From contig NZ_JBAWKJ010000001.1 of NCBI RefSeq assembly GCF_037095755.1, forward strand, positions 124,001 through 188,000: DNA of 64,000 nucleotides. Direction: 5' to 3'. The DNA comes from Sphingopyxis sp. CCNWLW2. Lineage in GTDB: Bacteria; Pseudomonadota; Alphaproteobacteria; Sphingomonadales; Sphingomonadaceae. This document shows, one piece after another, positions 1 through 9,419 of the stretch (positions are counted from its first letter, which is position 1; each line of letters begins with the position of its first letter). Made by a program: the position numbers and the translations under genes. Under the pieces are notes generated by a model. The model saw only the letters and a list, made by a program, of their open reading frames with translations. It had not been told where the DNA came from and searched no databases.

Positions 1-670
1 GACCGAAGGTCAGCGCGACCTGTTTGCCCGCAAAGCCGAACTGCGGCTTGAACTGCGACGCGCGGCCGAACGGGCGGTCGGGGACACCATGGGCGATCAT
101 GGCGATCTGGTCGTCGTCGGCATGATAGACGCTTCGCAGCAGATCGTGCGAGCGCTCGGACATGACGACCAGCTTCGTCGCGCGCGCGATCAACCGCTCC
201 ATCACGCGGCGCTGATCGGCGTCAGGTTCGGCGAGCACCGTATGAAGCGTGACGATCAGCGGTGCGGAAACACGATCCACCAGTTCCAGGATCATATCGC
301 CCGCCAAGCCGCCGAAGAGGCCGAACTCGTGCTGCAGCCATATAATTTCGGCACAGCTCGCCTCGATTTGCCGCGCCGCCTCGATAAAGCTACCGGCGTC
401 ACCCTCGGTTATGACGCCGCAAACAACGGGGTCGAATATCGTGGGAACGGCGGCCGGCGCCATCGCATAGACGTCGACGGCAATCTCCGGCGCGGCCACT
501 GCAAGCGACGCGTGGATATCGGCGGTGAAGGTCGCGATGCCGCAGCGCCGCGGAAGGAAACCACCGATCAGTGCGATCCGGGCAGTATCCGAAGTTTTTG
601 GCCGAAGCGTTTGGCACGCCTTCAAACCTTCATCGAACGATCTACGGTCAAGCGTTTCGTACACAGGCAT
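1..670 (-). CDS. GT4-like glycosyltransferase, C-terminus cut by window edge
   Basis: About 223 codons are visible, reading leftwards from an ATG at 670 to the window edge without a stop. The N-terminal part has a Rossmann-like opening (ALIGGFLPRRCGIATFTADI), then WLQHEFGLFGG, TLHTVL and IAHGVPD, the order seen in the donor/acceptor halves of GT4-type retaining glycosyltransferases. A GGAAGG stretch touches the ATG; a TTG nine bases upstream is an alternative start. The role would be transfer of a sugar from a nucleotide donor; the acceptor cannot be told. The neighbouring phosphomannomutase-like gene on the same strand hints at mannose chemistry, but that is inference. The C-terminal half is outside the window. 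Confidence 0.75.
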   Translation of the reverse strand, partial: MPVYETLDRRSFDEGLKACQTLRPKTSDTARIALIGGFLPRRCGIATFTADIHASLAVAAPEIAVDVYAMAPAAVPTIFDPVVCGVITEGDAGSFIEAARQIEASCAEIIWLQHEFGLFGGLAGDMILELVDRVSAPLIVTLHTVLAEPDADQRRVMERLIARATKLVVMSERSHDLLRSVYHADDDQIAMIAHGVPDRPFGRASQFKPQFGFAGKQVALTFG

Positions 671-860
671 ACCTTCCAAAAAATGATGCGACAGAAGGCC
701 TCACCCAGTGTTTTGTCGTTTGTTTCGAAGCCTGCAGTCGGCCTCGGAGCATCAGAAAACAGAACAGCTCAGCGGCGCATTTGTTCCAATTGGCCGACGC
801 CTCGCGAGAAGCATCGCAGGCCAATTCCGGTCATGCTCGCCAGACGGCAACGCCCCGCTC

Positions 861-1607
861 TCATTTCAGGCATGCGACGATAATTCCGATGATTCCAAGC
901 GTTTCTTCGGGATTGCGTACGGAGATTGTATCGAGGCCCAGCGCCTTCGCCGGATAATCATTGCCGCCCGGAAAGATCGCATCGCCGATAAAGAGCATCG
1001 CACCCAGTTCGACACCGCTGGCGCCGCTTAGCTTCGTCAGGCCATAGGCCTTGTCGACGCCCTCACGGGTAATGTCGATCGACGTCGCCCCGCCCATGTT
1101 GATCGACAGACCGGGCAGACGTTGGCGAAGCTCGGCCTGAATCACCTTGCGTTTGGCGAAGTCCGGATCCCATTTTTCCTTGGCATCGATCGGCGCTTCC
1201 TGACCCAGGGCCGAAAAGGTGATCTGACTCCCGCGATCCTCGATCCGTTCGCCCCAGACCGTTTCGGGAACGAACCCGGTCGCCAGTAGCGCCGCATCGA
1301 AGGCTTCGAATATGCGTCGCTTCTCCGCATCGTCAAAGATTTCGGCATAGCGCGCCTGCCACGCGCCCGAGCCGAACGTATAGAGCTTGGTGCCGGTGGT
1401 CGGCATGAGCCAGAGCCGGGAAAGGTCCGCGCGCTCCGGAAGGCGCGTCGCCACCTGTTTTTCGAACTGCGGCCAGTCGCCACCGGATATCACCGCAACA
1501 TCTGCCACGCCGAGGAGATCGGCAAGCGCCTCACCCATCGCGGGTTCCATCGGCTGCTTGCTTTCGGCAAGCGTTCCATCAAGATCGAAGGCAATTAGCC
1601 GTTTCAT
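861..1607 (-). CDS. HAD-IIB hydrolase, phosphomannomutase-like
   Basis: A 248-residue protein with the HAD motif I FDLDGTLAES near the N-terminus, a VISGGD motif II, and the C-terminal GDAIFPGGNDYPAKALG and VRNPEET segments. These resemble eukaryotic-type phosphomannomutases (mannose-6-P/mannose-1-P interconversion) more than simple phosphatases of the Cof type. The start overlaps the stop of the upstream hypothetical gene by four bases (ATGA), so the two are translationally coupled. The activity could also be a sugar-phosphate phosphatase; the sequence alone does not separate mutase from phosphatase. Confidence 0.8.
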   Translation of the reverse strand: MKRLIAFDLDGTLAESKQPMEPAMGEALADLLGVADVAVISGGDWPQFEKQVATRLPERADLSRLWLMPTTGTKLYTFGSGAWQARYAEIFDDAEKRRIFEAFDAALLATGFVPETVWGERIEDRGSQITFSALGQEAPIDAKEKWDPDFAKRKVIQAELRQRLPGLSINMGGATSIDITREGVDKAYGLTKLSGASGVELGAMLFIGDAIFPGGNDYPAKALGLDTISVRNPEETLGIIGIIVACLK

Positions 1608-2215
1608 GCAGGCGTCGCTCCGCGCCCGTCGCTCGCCGAGTCCCGCTGCCGCCGCGCGGCGGCTTTGGCATCGGCAAGGTTCGAATAGCGATAGTCGCCC
1701 ACCGCGAATTGTTCGACATAGGTCCGGATGATGCCATCATCCTCGTCGCCCGGTGGACGCAGGCCTCCGCCCTCGCCTTCCCACGCCGAGCGTGACGCAG
1801 CTTCATCGATCGCGGCGGCGAGAGGGCCGTCCTCCACGCTCAGAGAGCGATAAAAGTCGCGCCCGACGGCCAGAAGGGTGGCGCGAATGTCGACGACCGG
1901 ATCGTCAGCTCCGTCGCTTCCAGCAGCATGATGTTGGTGTGTCGCCTTTTCGAAGGCCTTCGCCATGAGCAATTCGGCGATCAGCACGTCACTGACCATA
2001 TCGTTTGGCGCTTTAACGGCGTCGGCAGGTGATGCAGCGATATCGGCGATAGCCTCGGCATCGCCGCTCAAGCCGCGTCGCTCGCGATATTCGTTGATCC
2101 GTTTGGCATAATAGCGCGGCAGGTCAAAGTTTGGCATCGCCTGCCCATCGCGTCGCGCCTGGCTCACGGCCATCAACGCCATCTGATGGTGGTGGAGAAG
2201 TTGGTTGAGGTCCAT
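1604..2215 (-). CDS. hypothetical protein, operon with HAD gene
   Basis: A 203-residue soluble protein I do not recognise. It opens with MDLNQLLHHHQMALMAVSQA, is rich in Ala, Asp and Arg, and has no signal peptide or membrane segment. An AAGGAG ribosome-binding site lies about seven bases before the ATG at 2215, and the end overlaps the HAD start by four bases. The coupling suggests it works with the phosphomannomutase-like protein. No catalytic motif is visible. Confidence 0.6.
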   Translation of the reverse strand: MDLNQLLHHHQMALMAVSQARRDGQAMPNFDLPRYYAKRINEYRERRGLSGDAEAIADIAASPADAVKAPNDMVSDVLIAELLMAKAFEKATHQHHAAGSDGADDPVVDIRATLLAVGRDFYRSLSVEDGPLAAAIDEAASRSAWEGEGGGLRPPGDEDDGIIRTYVEQFAVGDYRYSNLADAKAAARRQRDSASDGRGATPA

Positions 2216-2340
2216 GATTTTGCTCCTTCAGCGGGAGCGCAATGGTCTCTCAGTCGCCAGCACGCGGTGGAAGCGGGCGATGTTATGGAAGTGGGGTCAC
2301 AGGTTTCCGATTGCAATGAGCAGACATTTATAATTGTAGC

Positions 2341-2496
2341 CGACTGACGACAGCCTAATCATATGTCTCGACTTCCTTCGGAATAGGCCTAGCGTTCGAC
2401 CGGCAGCGACTTTCCACGCGACCCGGAAAGTCGGTGGGGCTTCCTTTGGTCACGAACGCAGAGGATGGAAGGGCTTCGCGGTAGCGAAGCCCTTTT
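2341..2496 (+). ncRNA. candidate structured small RNA (~155 nt)
   Basis: The gap between two unrelated gene groups holds a complete-looking transcription unit on the plus strand. A perfect TATAAT lies at 2329-2334 (no good -35 is visible). A 9-bp hairpin arm pair at 2407-2415 / 2425-2433 is enclosed by a 7-bp stem 2392-2398 / 2453-2459, with ACC/GGT and a further CTTCC/GGAAG pair (2372-2376 / 2467-2471). The unit ends in a strong intrinsic terminator. No open reading frame of coding character covers it. Length and rod-like folding recall 6S RNA, but I could not match the family consensus; a species-specific sRNA is equally possible. Confidence 0.5.
2471..2496 (+). terminator. intrinsic terminator of the candidate small RNA
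   Basis: A perfect 9-bp stem (2471-2479 with 2484-2492) closes a GGTA loop and is followed by TTTT. The T-tract is only on the plus-strand side, so it ends a rightward transcript, although no protein gene lies upstream on that strand. Confidence 0.75.
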
Positions 2497-2629
2497 GCCC
2501 ATGTTGCTGGGGCCGTCATCCCAAACATGTTGGCCGTTTGGCGACTGTCCGTTTCTAGGTTGTTACCGAGCCAAGCAGACATCCAGAATCGATGTACCGG
2601 GACGGCCTGACAGAAGCCTCCACGGACAA

Positions 2630-3078
2630 TTAACGTCGAAGGATGAGCGATCCCGCCGTGTTATAGCCTCGCATCCAGTTCCGATCGGTCCAGTATGTCC
2701 CCTCGAGGCGAAGCTCGTCCGCTTCGTCAAAGGGCGCATCGGCGGCGTCCGCAAGCACGATCGCCGGCCGCATGGATGCGAGGATGAACTTTATCTCATC
2801 GGGACCGAGCAAGGGATTGAGCGGGATCACGACGAGCCCGGCGCGATGCGCGCCGAGATAGGCGACGACGAACTGGATGGAGGTGGGAAGGAGCAGAACG
2901 ACCCGATCACCCGGAGATAATCCCATATCGGCATAGGCGCCGCGCGCGCGCTGAATCTGGCGATCAAGCTCGACATAGCTCAGCCGCGCATTGCCCTCCG
3001 AAAGCGCGATCCTGTCGCCAAATCCAGGCTGCGTGCGCCCGATATCGCAGAGTCGTGAAGGCTCTTTCCAGCCGGTCG

Positions 3079-3082
<4 letters not shown>
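2630..3082 (-). pseudogene. truncated acyl-CoA synthetase / AMP-ligase remnant
   Basis: The 150-codon frame matches only the N-terminal part of AMP-forming acyl-CoA synthetases: LSYVELDRQIQRARGAYADMG, GDRVVLLLPTSIQFVVAYLGAHRAG and the following PLNP segment. After about residue 120 the similarity ends and a stop follows. The family is about 500-560 residues long, so the P-loop (TSGTTGxPKG), the A8 hinge and the catalytic lysine are all missing. The start overlaps the glpK remnant stop by four bases, which shows the two once formed an operon. Confidence 0.75.
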
Positions 3083-4541
<1,459 letters not shown>

Positions 4542-4571
4542 GGTCACCAACTCGGCGACGAGGATCATCAT

Positions 4572-5314
4572 CTCGAGCGATTCATTACGCTCGGGTGAGC
4601 CGCGTAGGCGCCATCTTAAAGGGGGGATCGGTTATCGGCGCGCGTTGCGCTCGAGGCGATCTCTATGCTGCGAGGGGTGCGACAACGCTCGACGCCGGTG
4701 CGCAGGCGATCGCCGCTAAAGCGGCTAGCGTAACGCCACGGCAGTGATCGGCGCTTTCACCGCTTACTGATTTCGGCTACGCATAAAGCTTGACCTCATC
4801 ACCACAAGGCTCCGAATCCGTCTGAATAGTCGCGCGCCTGTTGTTGAACCTTGCATAGAGCAGGGTTGAGCACTTTGCTGCGAGACCGCAATCCGCTGGA
4901 GGCGCTAACGCGTCGGAGAGCCAGAAAAAGCGCTCACTCGGGCCCGTTCGCGTGGCCAGGATCGGGGATGGGTTAGATGAGACAAGGTACGGTGTTTTTG
5001 GCTATGGTCGAGTCGGTACTAGCAATGCGTGAAGCAATCTTTGTCGCGTATGAGTTCCAGCCGACACTGCCGATTGTCTTCGAAACCCAGACTTTCGAAA
5101 ATCGCAAATTTTTCTTAATTATTTCAAAAACATAATTTTTTGACGGGCTGTAGTACGGTCATTCTGGATGAAATTTTTTTTTCAACAGTATTTTCAAGAT
5201 CTTACGCCCATGAAAATAATTGAATGGGAATGACGATGACAATTGGTATCATAGGATTTTTTGCCATAGTTTCCTTCGCGGAGGCCATTGATATGCCCTG
5301 CACTTCCGACGGCC
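4572..5314. other. gene-free gap, AT-rich towards its right end
   Basis: About 0.7 kb without a credible gene. The left part is ordinary high-GC sequence lacking long frames. The stretch 5090-5270 is clearly AT-richer than the rest of the window. No tRNA, terminator or inverted repeat was recognised. The gap joins the ruined glpK gene to the 3' end of the thiolase gene, so it looks like the scar of a deletion or past insertion. Confidence 0.5.
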
Positions 5315-6493
5315 TCACTGACGCAATTGGACGCCACCGAGCCGTTGCACGATCATGGCCGCCCCCACACCCATAGCCCCCGTCAAGACGACCATTCCAT
5401 AACGCCCGTTGCAGGCATCGAGGGCGTCGAGCAGCGTCGACGTCAGAATCGCGCCGCTGGCGCCCATCGGATGACCCTTCGCCAGATGCCCGCCGCCAAC
5501 ATTGACGCGCGACGGATCGGCGGCGCGGTCGCGGAGGAATTTGGCGATGGTGACGGCAAAGGCCTCCATGAATTCGATCCGGTCGAGATCCGCGAGACCA
5601 AAGCCGACGCGCGCGAGCACCTTGTCCATCGCGGCGAAACCCGCGGTCAGCGAGGCGGCCGGATCGCCGCCGCTTTCGGCAAAGGCGATCACGCGGGCGC
5701 GCGGGGCGATGCCGAGCCCTTCGGCGCCAACGAGCGCGAGACCCGCGCCGTCGCAGATCGGCGGCGCGTGCGCGATGCTGTGGAGCGGCTCGAACGTCGC
5801 GCCGTCGAGCGCGCCGGCATATTGCTGCTGCAATTCGCCGAAGGCAGGCGGCGCGGCGGCGAGCGATTCGGCCGTGGTTTGCGGGCGGATGCATTCTTCG
5901 CCGGTCAGCGCGCCGGTCGCGATGCGTGAATGCTGCAAGAACGGGTCGGCGTCGCTCGCTGCGGCCTTTTGCTGCGAGGCGAGAGCAACCGCGTCGAGCG
6001 CGGCACGGGTGATGCCTTCGGCGTTCGCGAGCCGGTCGGCGGCGAGCACCGGGGGGACAAAGCGCGCGCGGGCCGGCAGGCTGTCGTCGTCATAATAGGC
6101 TGCGCGGTCGCCCAGAAACGGGCTCCGGCTCATCGACTCGACCCCGCCCGCGAGGATGCGCGTGGCTTCGCCGCTCGCGATCTTTGCGATCGCCTGCCCG
6201 ATCGCCGACAGCCCCGACGCGCAATAATTGTTGATGCTGTGCGCCGCCGTCGTGTCGGGCAGGCCCGCATGGAGCTTTGATACCAGCGCTATATGCCCGC
6301 CCTGCGCACCGCTTTGCGTGACGCAGCCGAGGAGCAGCGCATCGGGATTGGCCGCAACATCGCCGCAGCGCGCCGCGAGCGCCGCCGCCTGCTGACGCAC
6401 CAGTTCCTGCGGGCTCAGCGCGGCGAGCCCGCCGTCGGGCCGCGCCTTGCCGCGCGGTGTCCGCACCGCGTCATAGAGATAGACGTTGGTCAA
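5315..6493 (-). CDS. thiolase family protein, atypical active site
   Basis: A 392-residue thiolase starting at a TTG three bases after the upstream stop; starting here gives TNVYLYDAVRTPRGK, the normal thiolase opening. The nucleophilic cysteine is present in NNYCASGLSA and the GHPMGASGA histidine motif is intact. The usual NEAF motif reads MEAF, and the C-terminal CxG acid/base cysteine is replaced (VVLTGAMGVGAAM). Classical thiolases use that second cysteine for Claisen or thiolysis chemistry, so this enzyme may have altered or partner-dependent activity. It is the last gene of a five-gene operon with an SCP2-type thiolase immediately upstream. Confidence 0.85.
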   Translation of the reverse strand: MTNVYLYDAVRTPRGKARPDGGLAALSPQELVRQQAAALAARCGDVAANPDALLLGCVTQSGAQGGHIALVSKLHAGLPDTTAAHSINNYCASGLSAIGQAIAKIASGEATRILAGGVESMSRSPFLGDRAAYYDDDSLPARARFVPPVLAADRLANAEGITRAALDAVALASQQKAAASDADPFLQHSRIATGALTGEECIRPQTTAESLAAAPPAFGELQQQYAGALDGATFEPLHSIAHAPPICDGAGLALVGAEGLGIAPRARVIAFAESGGDPAASLTAGFAAMDKVLARVGFGLADLDRIEFMEAFAVTIAKFLRDRAADPSRVNVGGGHLAKGHPMGASGAILTSTLLDALDACNGRYGMVVLTGAMGVGAAMIVQRLGGVQLRQ

Positions 6494-6495
6494 AA

Positions 6496-7725
6496 TCAGA
6501 CGCCGACGACGAAGCTGACCGCGGTCGTCGCGCTGCCGCCGACATTGAAGGTCGCAAAATTGCGCGCGCCCTCGACCTGATAATCGCCCGCGTTTCCGGT
6601 CACCTGTCGCCAGCTGTCGAGCAGCATCCGAACCCCCGTCGCGCCGACCGGATGACCGAGCCCGATCAGCCCGCCCGACGGATTGACGGGCAGCTTCCCG
6701 CCCAATGCAATCGTGCCATCCTCGACCGCGCGCCAACTTTCGCCGGGCTTGGTGATGCCGAAATGGTCGATCGCCATATATTCGGTGATCGAGAAACAAT
6801 CATGCACCTCGACCCCGTCGCAGGCGTAGATGTCGGGCATCTCCGCGCGGCGGAGCGCGTCCATCATCGCCTTGCGCACGCTGGGGAAAACATAATCGCC
6901 GCCGCGGCTGCCCGCGACCTTGGTTGCATAGAGCAGGGGAGCGGTGGCATGGCCCCAGCCCTTGATGCGCGGGATGCTGTCGATCGAAATGCCGCGGCGT
7001 TTCGCATAGGCTTCAGCGACCTCGCGCGAAGCAAGGAAGATCGCTGCGGCGCCGTCGGTGACCTGTCCGCAATCGGACTTGCGAAGCGAGCCTTCGATCA
7101 GCGGATTGACCTCGTCATTCTCGGCCAGATGATCATCGGTGATCGCCCAGCCGCGCGTCTGCGAGTTCGGGTTCTTCTTGGCATTGGCGAAATTATTCGC
7201 CGAAATGCCGCGCAGATGGGCGTGGTCGAGCCCGAAGCGTTCGTCATATTCCTCGGCGACGCGCGCGAACATATATGGCCAGAGATAGCGCGCCTCCTGC
7301 GCTTCGCGGCCGGCCCAGGCGGCGGCGCCGAGATATTCGGCGGCACGCTGGCCGGGGACGTTGCGCATCAATTCGATGCCGAGGACGAGCGCGAGACCGT
7401 ATCGTTCGGCCTCGATCTCCGCCGCCGCGGCGAGGATCGCGATGCTGCCCGACGCGCAGGCCGCCTCGTGCCGCGATGCAGGAATGCCCGCGAGGTCGGG
7501 GTGGACATGGCCGAAGAAGCCGCCGAGCTGGCCTTGGCCCGCGAACAGCTCACCGACGAAATTGCCGACATGCGCGGTTTCGACCTCTTTGGGCTCGATG
7601 CCCGTCGCGGCGAAGGCGGCTTCGGCGACGTCGCGGAACAGCTCGAACAGTCCGCCGCCCTCGCGTTCGAGATTGCGCGCGAAATCACTCTGCGCGCCGC
7701 CGAGGATGAAGACGTCTTTCGCCAT
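6496..7725 (-). CDS. SCP2-type thiolase / acetyl-CoA acetyltransferase
   Basis: A 409-residue protein starting at the ATG at 7725, one base after the preceding stop. It carries the nucleophile motif EAACASGSIAI, the HDCF motif (GVEVHDCFSITEY), GLGHPVGATG, and NVGGSA in place of CxG. In SCP2-type thiolases the HDCF cysteine takes over the acid/base role of the missing CxG cysteine, so this set is self-consistent. The expected reaction is thiolytic release of acetyl- or propionyl-CoA from a bulky 3-ketoacyl-CoA. No DUF35 partner is next to it, which argues against the steroid retro-aldolase type. Confidence 0.88.
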   Translation of the reverse strand: MAKDVFILGGAQSDFARNLEREGGGLFELFRDVAEAAFAATGIEPKEVETAHVGNFVGELFAGQGQLGGFFGHVHPDLAGIPASRHEAACASGSIAILAAAAEIEAERYGLALVLGIELMRNVPGQRAAEYLGAAAWAGREAQEARYLWPYMFARVAEEYDERFGLDHAHLRGISANNFANAKKNPNSQTRGWAITDDHLAENDEVNPLIEGSLRKSDCGQVTDGAAAIFLASREVAEAYAKRRGISIDSIPRIKGWGHATAPLLYATKVAGSRGGDYVFPSVRKAMMDALRRAEMPDIYACDGVEVHDCFSITEYMAIDHFGITKPGESWRAVEDGTIALGGKLPVNPSGGLIGLGHPVGATGVRMLLDSWRQVTGNAGDYQVEGARNFATFNVGGSATTAVSFVVGV

Positions 7726-7726
7726 G

Positions 7727-9418
7727 TCAGGCTTCCTTTTCGAGAGTGGCAAGCGCCATTTCGCGCACTTCGCTGCGCATTACCTTGTTGGTGACGTTGC
7801 GCGGCAGCGCGTCGAAGCGGAACAGGCGTTCGGGCAGTTTGAACACCGCGAGATCCTTGTCGCGGAGATAGTCGGTGACTTGCGGAAGGCCGACCTCGCC
7901 TTCACCGCGCGGGACGTAAGCAAGACCGATGCGCTCGCCCATAGTCGGATCGGGTAGCGAGAAGGTGCAGGCTTCGGCGAGCAACGGATGGCCGCCGAGC
8001 AACTGGTCGATCTCCTCGGGCGAGATATTGACCCCGCCGCGGATGATCAGATCCTTGCAGCGCCCGACGAAGCGATAGAAATCGCCGCCCTCGGCGATCT
8101 CGAACAGGTCGCCGGTGCGGAACCAGCCGTCGTCGGTGAAGGCTTCGGCGGTGCGCTCGGGGGCGTTGTGATAGCCCTCGAACAAGGTCGGCCCGCGAAT
8201 CTGCAATTCGCCCGACACGCCATCTTCCTCGATCGGGTCGCCGCCGCCCGGCGGGACAAGGCGGCTTTCGATATTATGCGCACGCCCCTCGCCATAGGGG
8301 CGCTGATAGGTGCCGCGGCGCGGGAACAGGCTCGCGCGCTTGTCGGGATCGGGCATCTCGCCCTCGCCGGTGATGAAGCTCATCCCCTCGTTCGACCCGA
8401 AGACGTTGACGATGATAATGCCGAGCTTTTCCTGGAAACCACGCACCATCGCGGGCGCGAGCGGCGCCGAGCCCGAGGCGATGACGCGCAGGCTCGACAA
8501 GTCGACCGACGCAAGCAACGCCTCGTTCTGCAGCAGCATGTTGAGCACCGCGGGCGGCGCGATCGTCAGGCTCGGCCGCTCGGTCGCGATCTGCTTGAGG
8601 TAGACGCCGGGGTCGAAGGGATGATGGAGCACCATCGTCCCCGCGCTCGTCAGCCAGCACATGGTGATGCCACCGATGCTCGCCATATTGATCAGCGGGA
8701 AGGGGTTGAGCAGCACGTCGCCCGGCCCGACCTTCATCGCCTCATAGCCCGCCCCCGCGACCGCGATCCAGTGATTGTGACTGCGCGGCACGCCCTTGGG
8801 GATGCCGGTGGTGCCCGAGGTCCAGCAGATGGTGAAGATGTCGTCGGCGTCGACCGGGTTCGCCGCGACATGCGCCGCGAGGCTCGCTTCGTCTCCCCTG
8901 GCGACCGAGAGGTCGAGCGCATTCACCGGCGGGTTCGGGCCGAAAGTCATCAGCCGGATGCCGTCGAGTAGCGGTGCCGCGACGCCGACATGGTCGCAGC
9001 CCTTGACCTGCGTGGCGCAAACGAACGCCTTGGGCTCGACGACGCCGATCATGGCTTTCAGCTCGTGGCTGCGATACTGCACCGCCGCCGGGCTGACGAT
9101 CGTGCCGATCTGCGCGGCGGCGAAATAGAGCGCAACGAACTCGCTGATGTTGGGCAATTGGACGAGCAGCACGTCGTCCTTGCCGATCCCTGCAACGACC
9201 AGAGCGCCAGCCAGCCGGTCGATTTCGGCCTCGAGTTCGGCATAGGTCAGCCGCTGCGGTTCGCCGAAAGCGAAGTCCGAACGATTGGGCGCGTCGACCA
9301 GCGCCAGCCGGTCGGGGTGCGCCACCGCATTGGCGAAAAACAGGTCGGCGAAGGTCTTGTCGCCCCACCAGCCGCTTTCCCGGTGCCGTCGCCGCTTATC
9401 CTCTCCCGCAGCGATCAT
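7727..9418 (-). CDS. AMP-forming acyl-CoA synthetase
   Basis: A 563-residue ANL-superfamily ligase. The start at 9418 is one base after the stop of the oxygenase gene. Visible motifs are the P-loop TSGTTGIPKGVPRSH, VFGSNEG (A5 region), GWFRTGDL (A7), GRCKDLIIRGGVNISPEEID (A8 hinge) and NVTNKVMR with the catalytic C-terminal lysine. It would activate a carboxylic acid to its CoA thioester, feeding the two downstream thiolases. The substrate is unknown; the context suggests the acid made from an aldehyde released by the neighbouring carotenoid-type oxygenase. Confidence 0.9.
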   Translation of the reverse strand: MIAAGEDKRRRHRESGWWGDKTFADLFFANAVAHPDRLALVDAPNRSDFAFGEPQRLTYAELEAEIDRLAGALVVAGIGKDDVLLVQLPNISEFVALYFAAAQIGTIVSPAAVQYRSHELKAMIGVVEPKAFVCATQVKGCDHVGVAAPLLDGIRLMTFGPNPPVNALDLSVARGDEASLAAHVAANPVDADDIFTICWTSGTTGIPKGVPRSHNHWIAVAGAGYEAMKVGPGDVLLNPFPLINMASIGGITMCWLTSAGTMVLHHPFDPGVYLKQIATERPSLTIAPPAVLNMLLQNEALLASVDLSSLRVIASGSAPLAPAMVRGFQEKLGIIIVNVFGSNEGMSFITGEGEMPDPDKRASLFPRRGTYQRPYGEGRAHNIESRLVPPGGGDPIEEDGVSGELQIRGPTLFEGYHNAPERTAEAFTDDGWFRTGDLFEIAEGGDFYRFVGRCKDLIIRGGVNISPEEIDQLLGGHPLLAEACTFSLPDPTMGERIGLAYVPRGEGEVGLPQVTDYLRDKDLAVFKLPERLFRFDALPRNVTNKVMRSEVREMALATLEKEA

Positions 9419-9419
9419 G

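Noticed and set aside
2341..2496. Firm naming of the structured RNA as 6S RNA (ssrS).
   Set aside because: Length and rod shape agree, but I could not verify the conserved bubble sequences; left as an unnamed candidate.
5207..5293. A 28-codon hydrophobic frame on the minus strand (MIPIVIVIPIQLF core) in the AT-rich patch.
   Set aside because: No convincing ribosome-binding site, no partner gene and only one instance; too short to support.
4572..5314. Insertion-sequence remnant in the gap.
   Set aside because: No terminal repeats, target duplication or transposase-like frame could be found.
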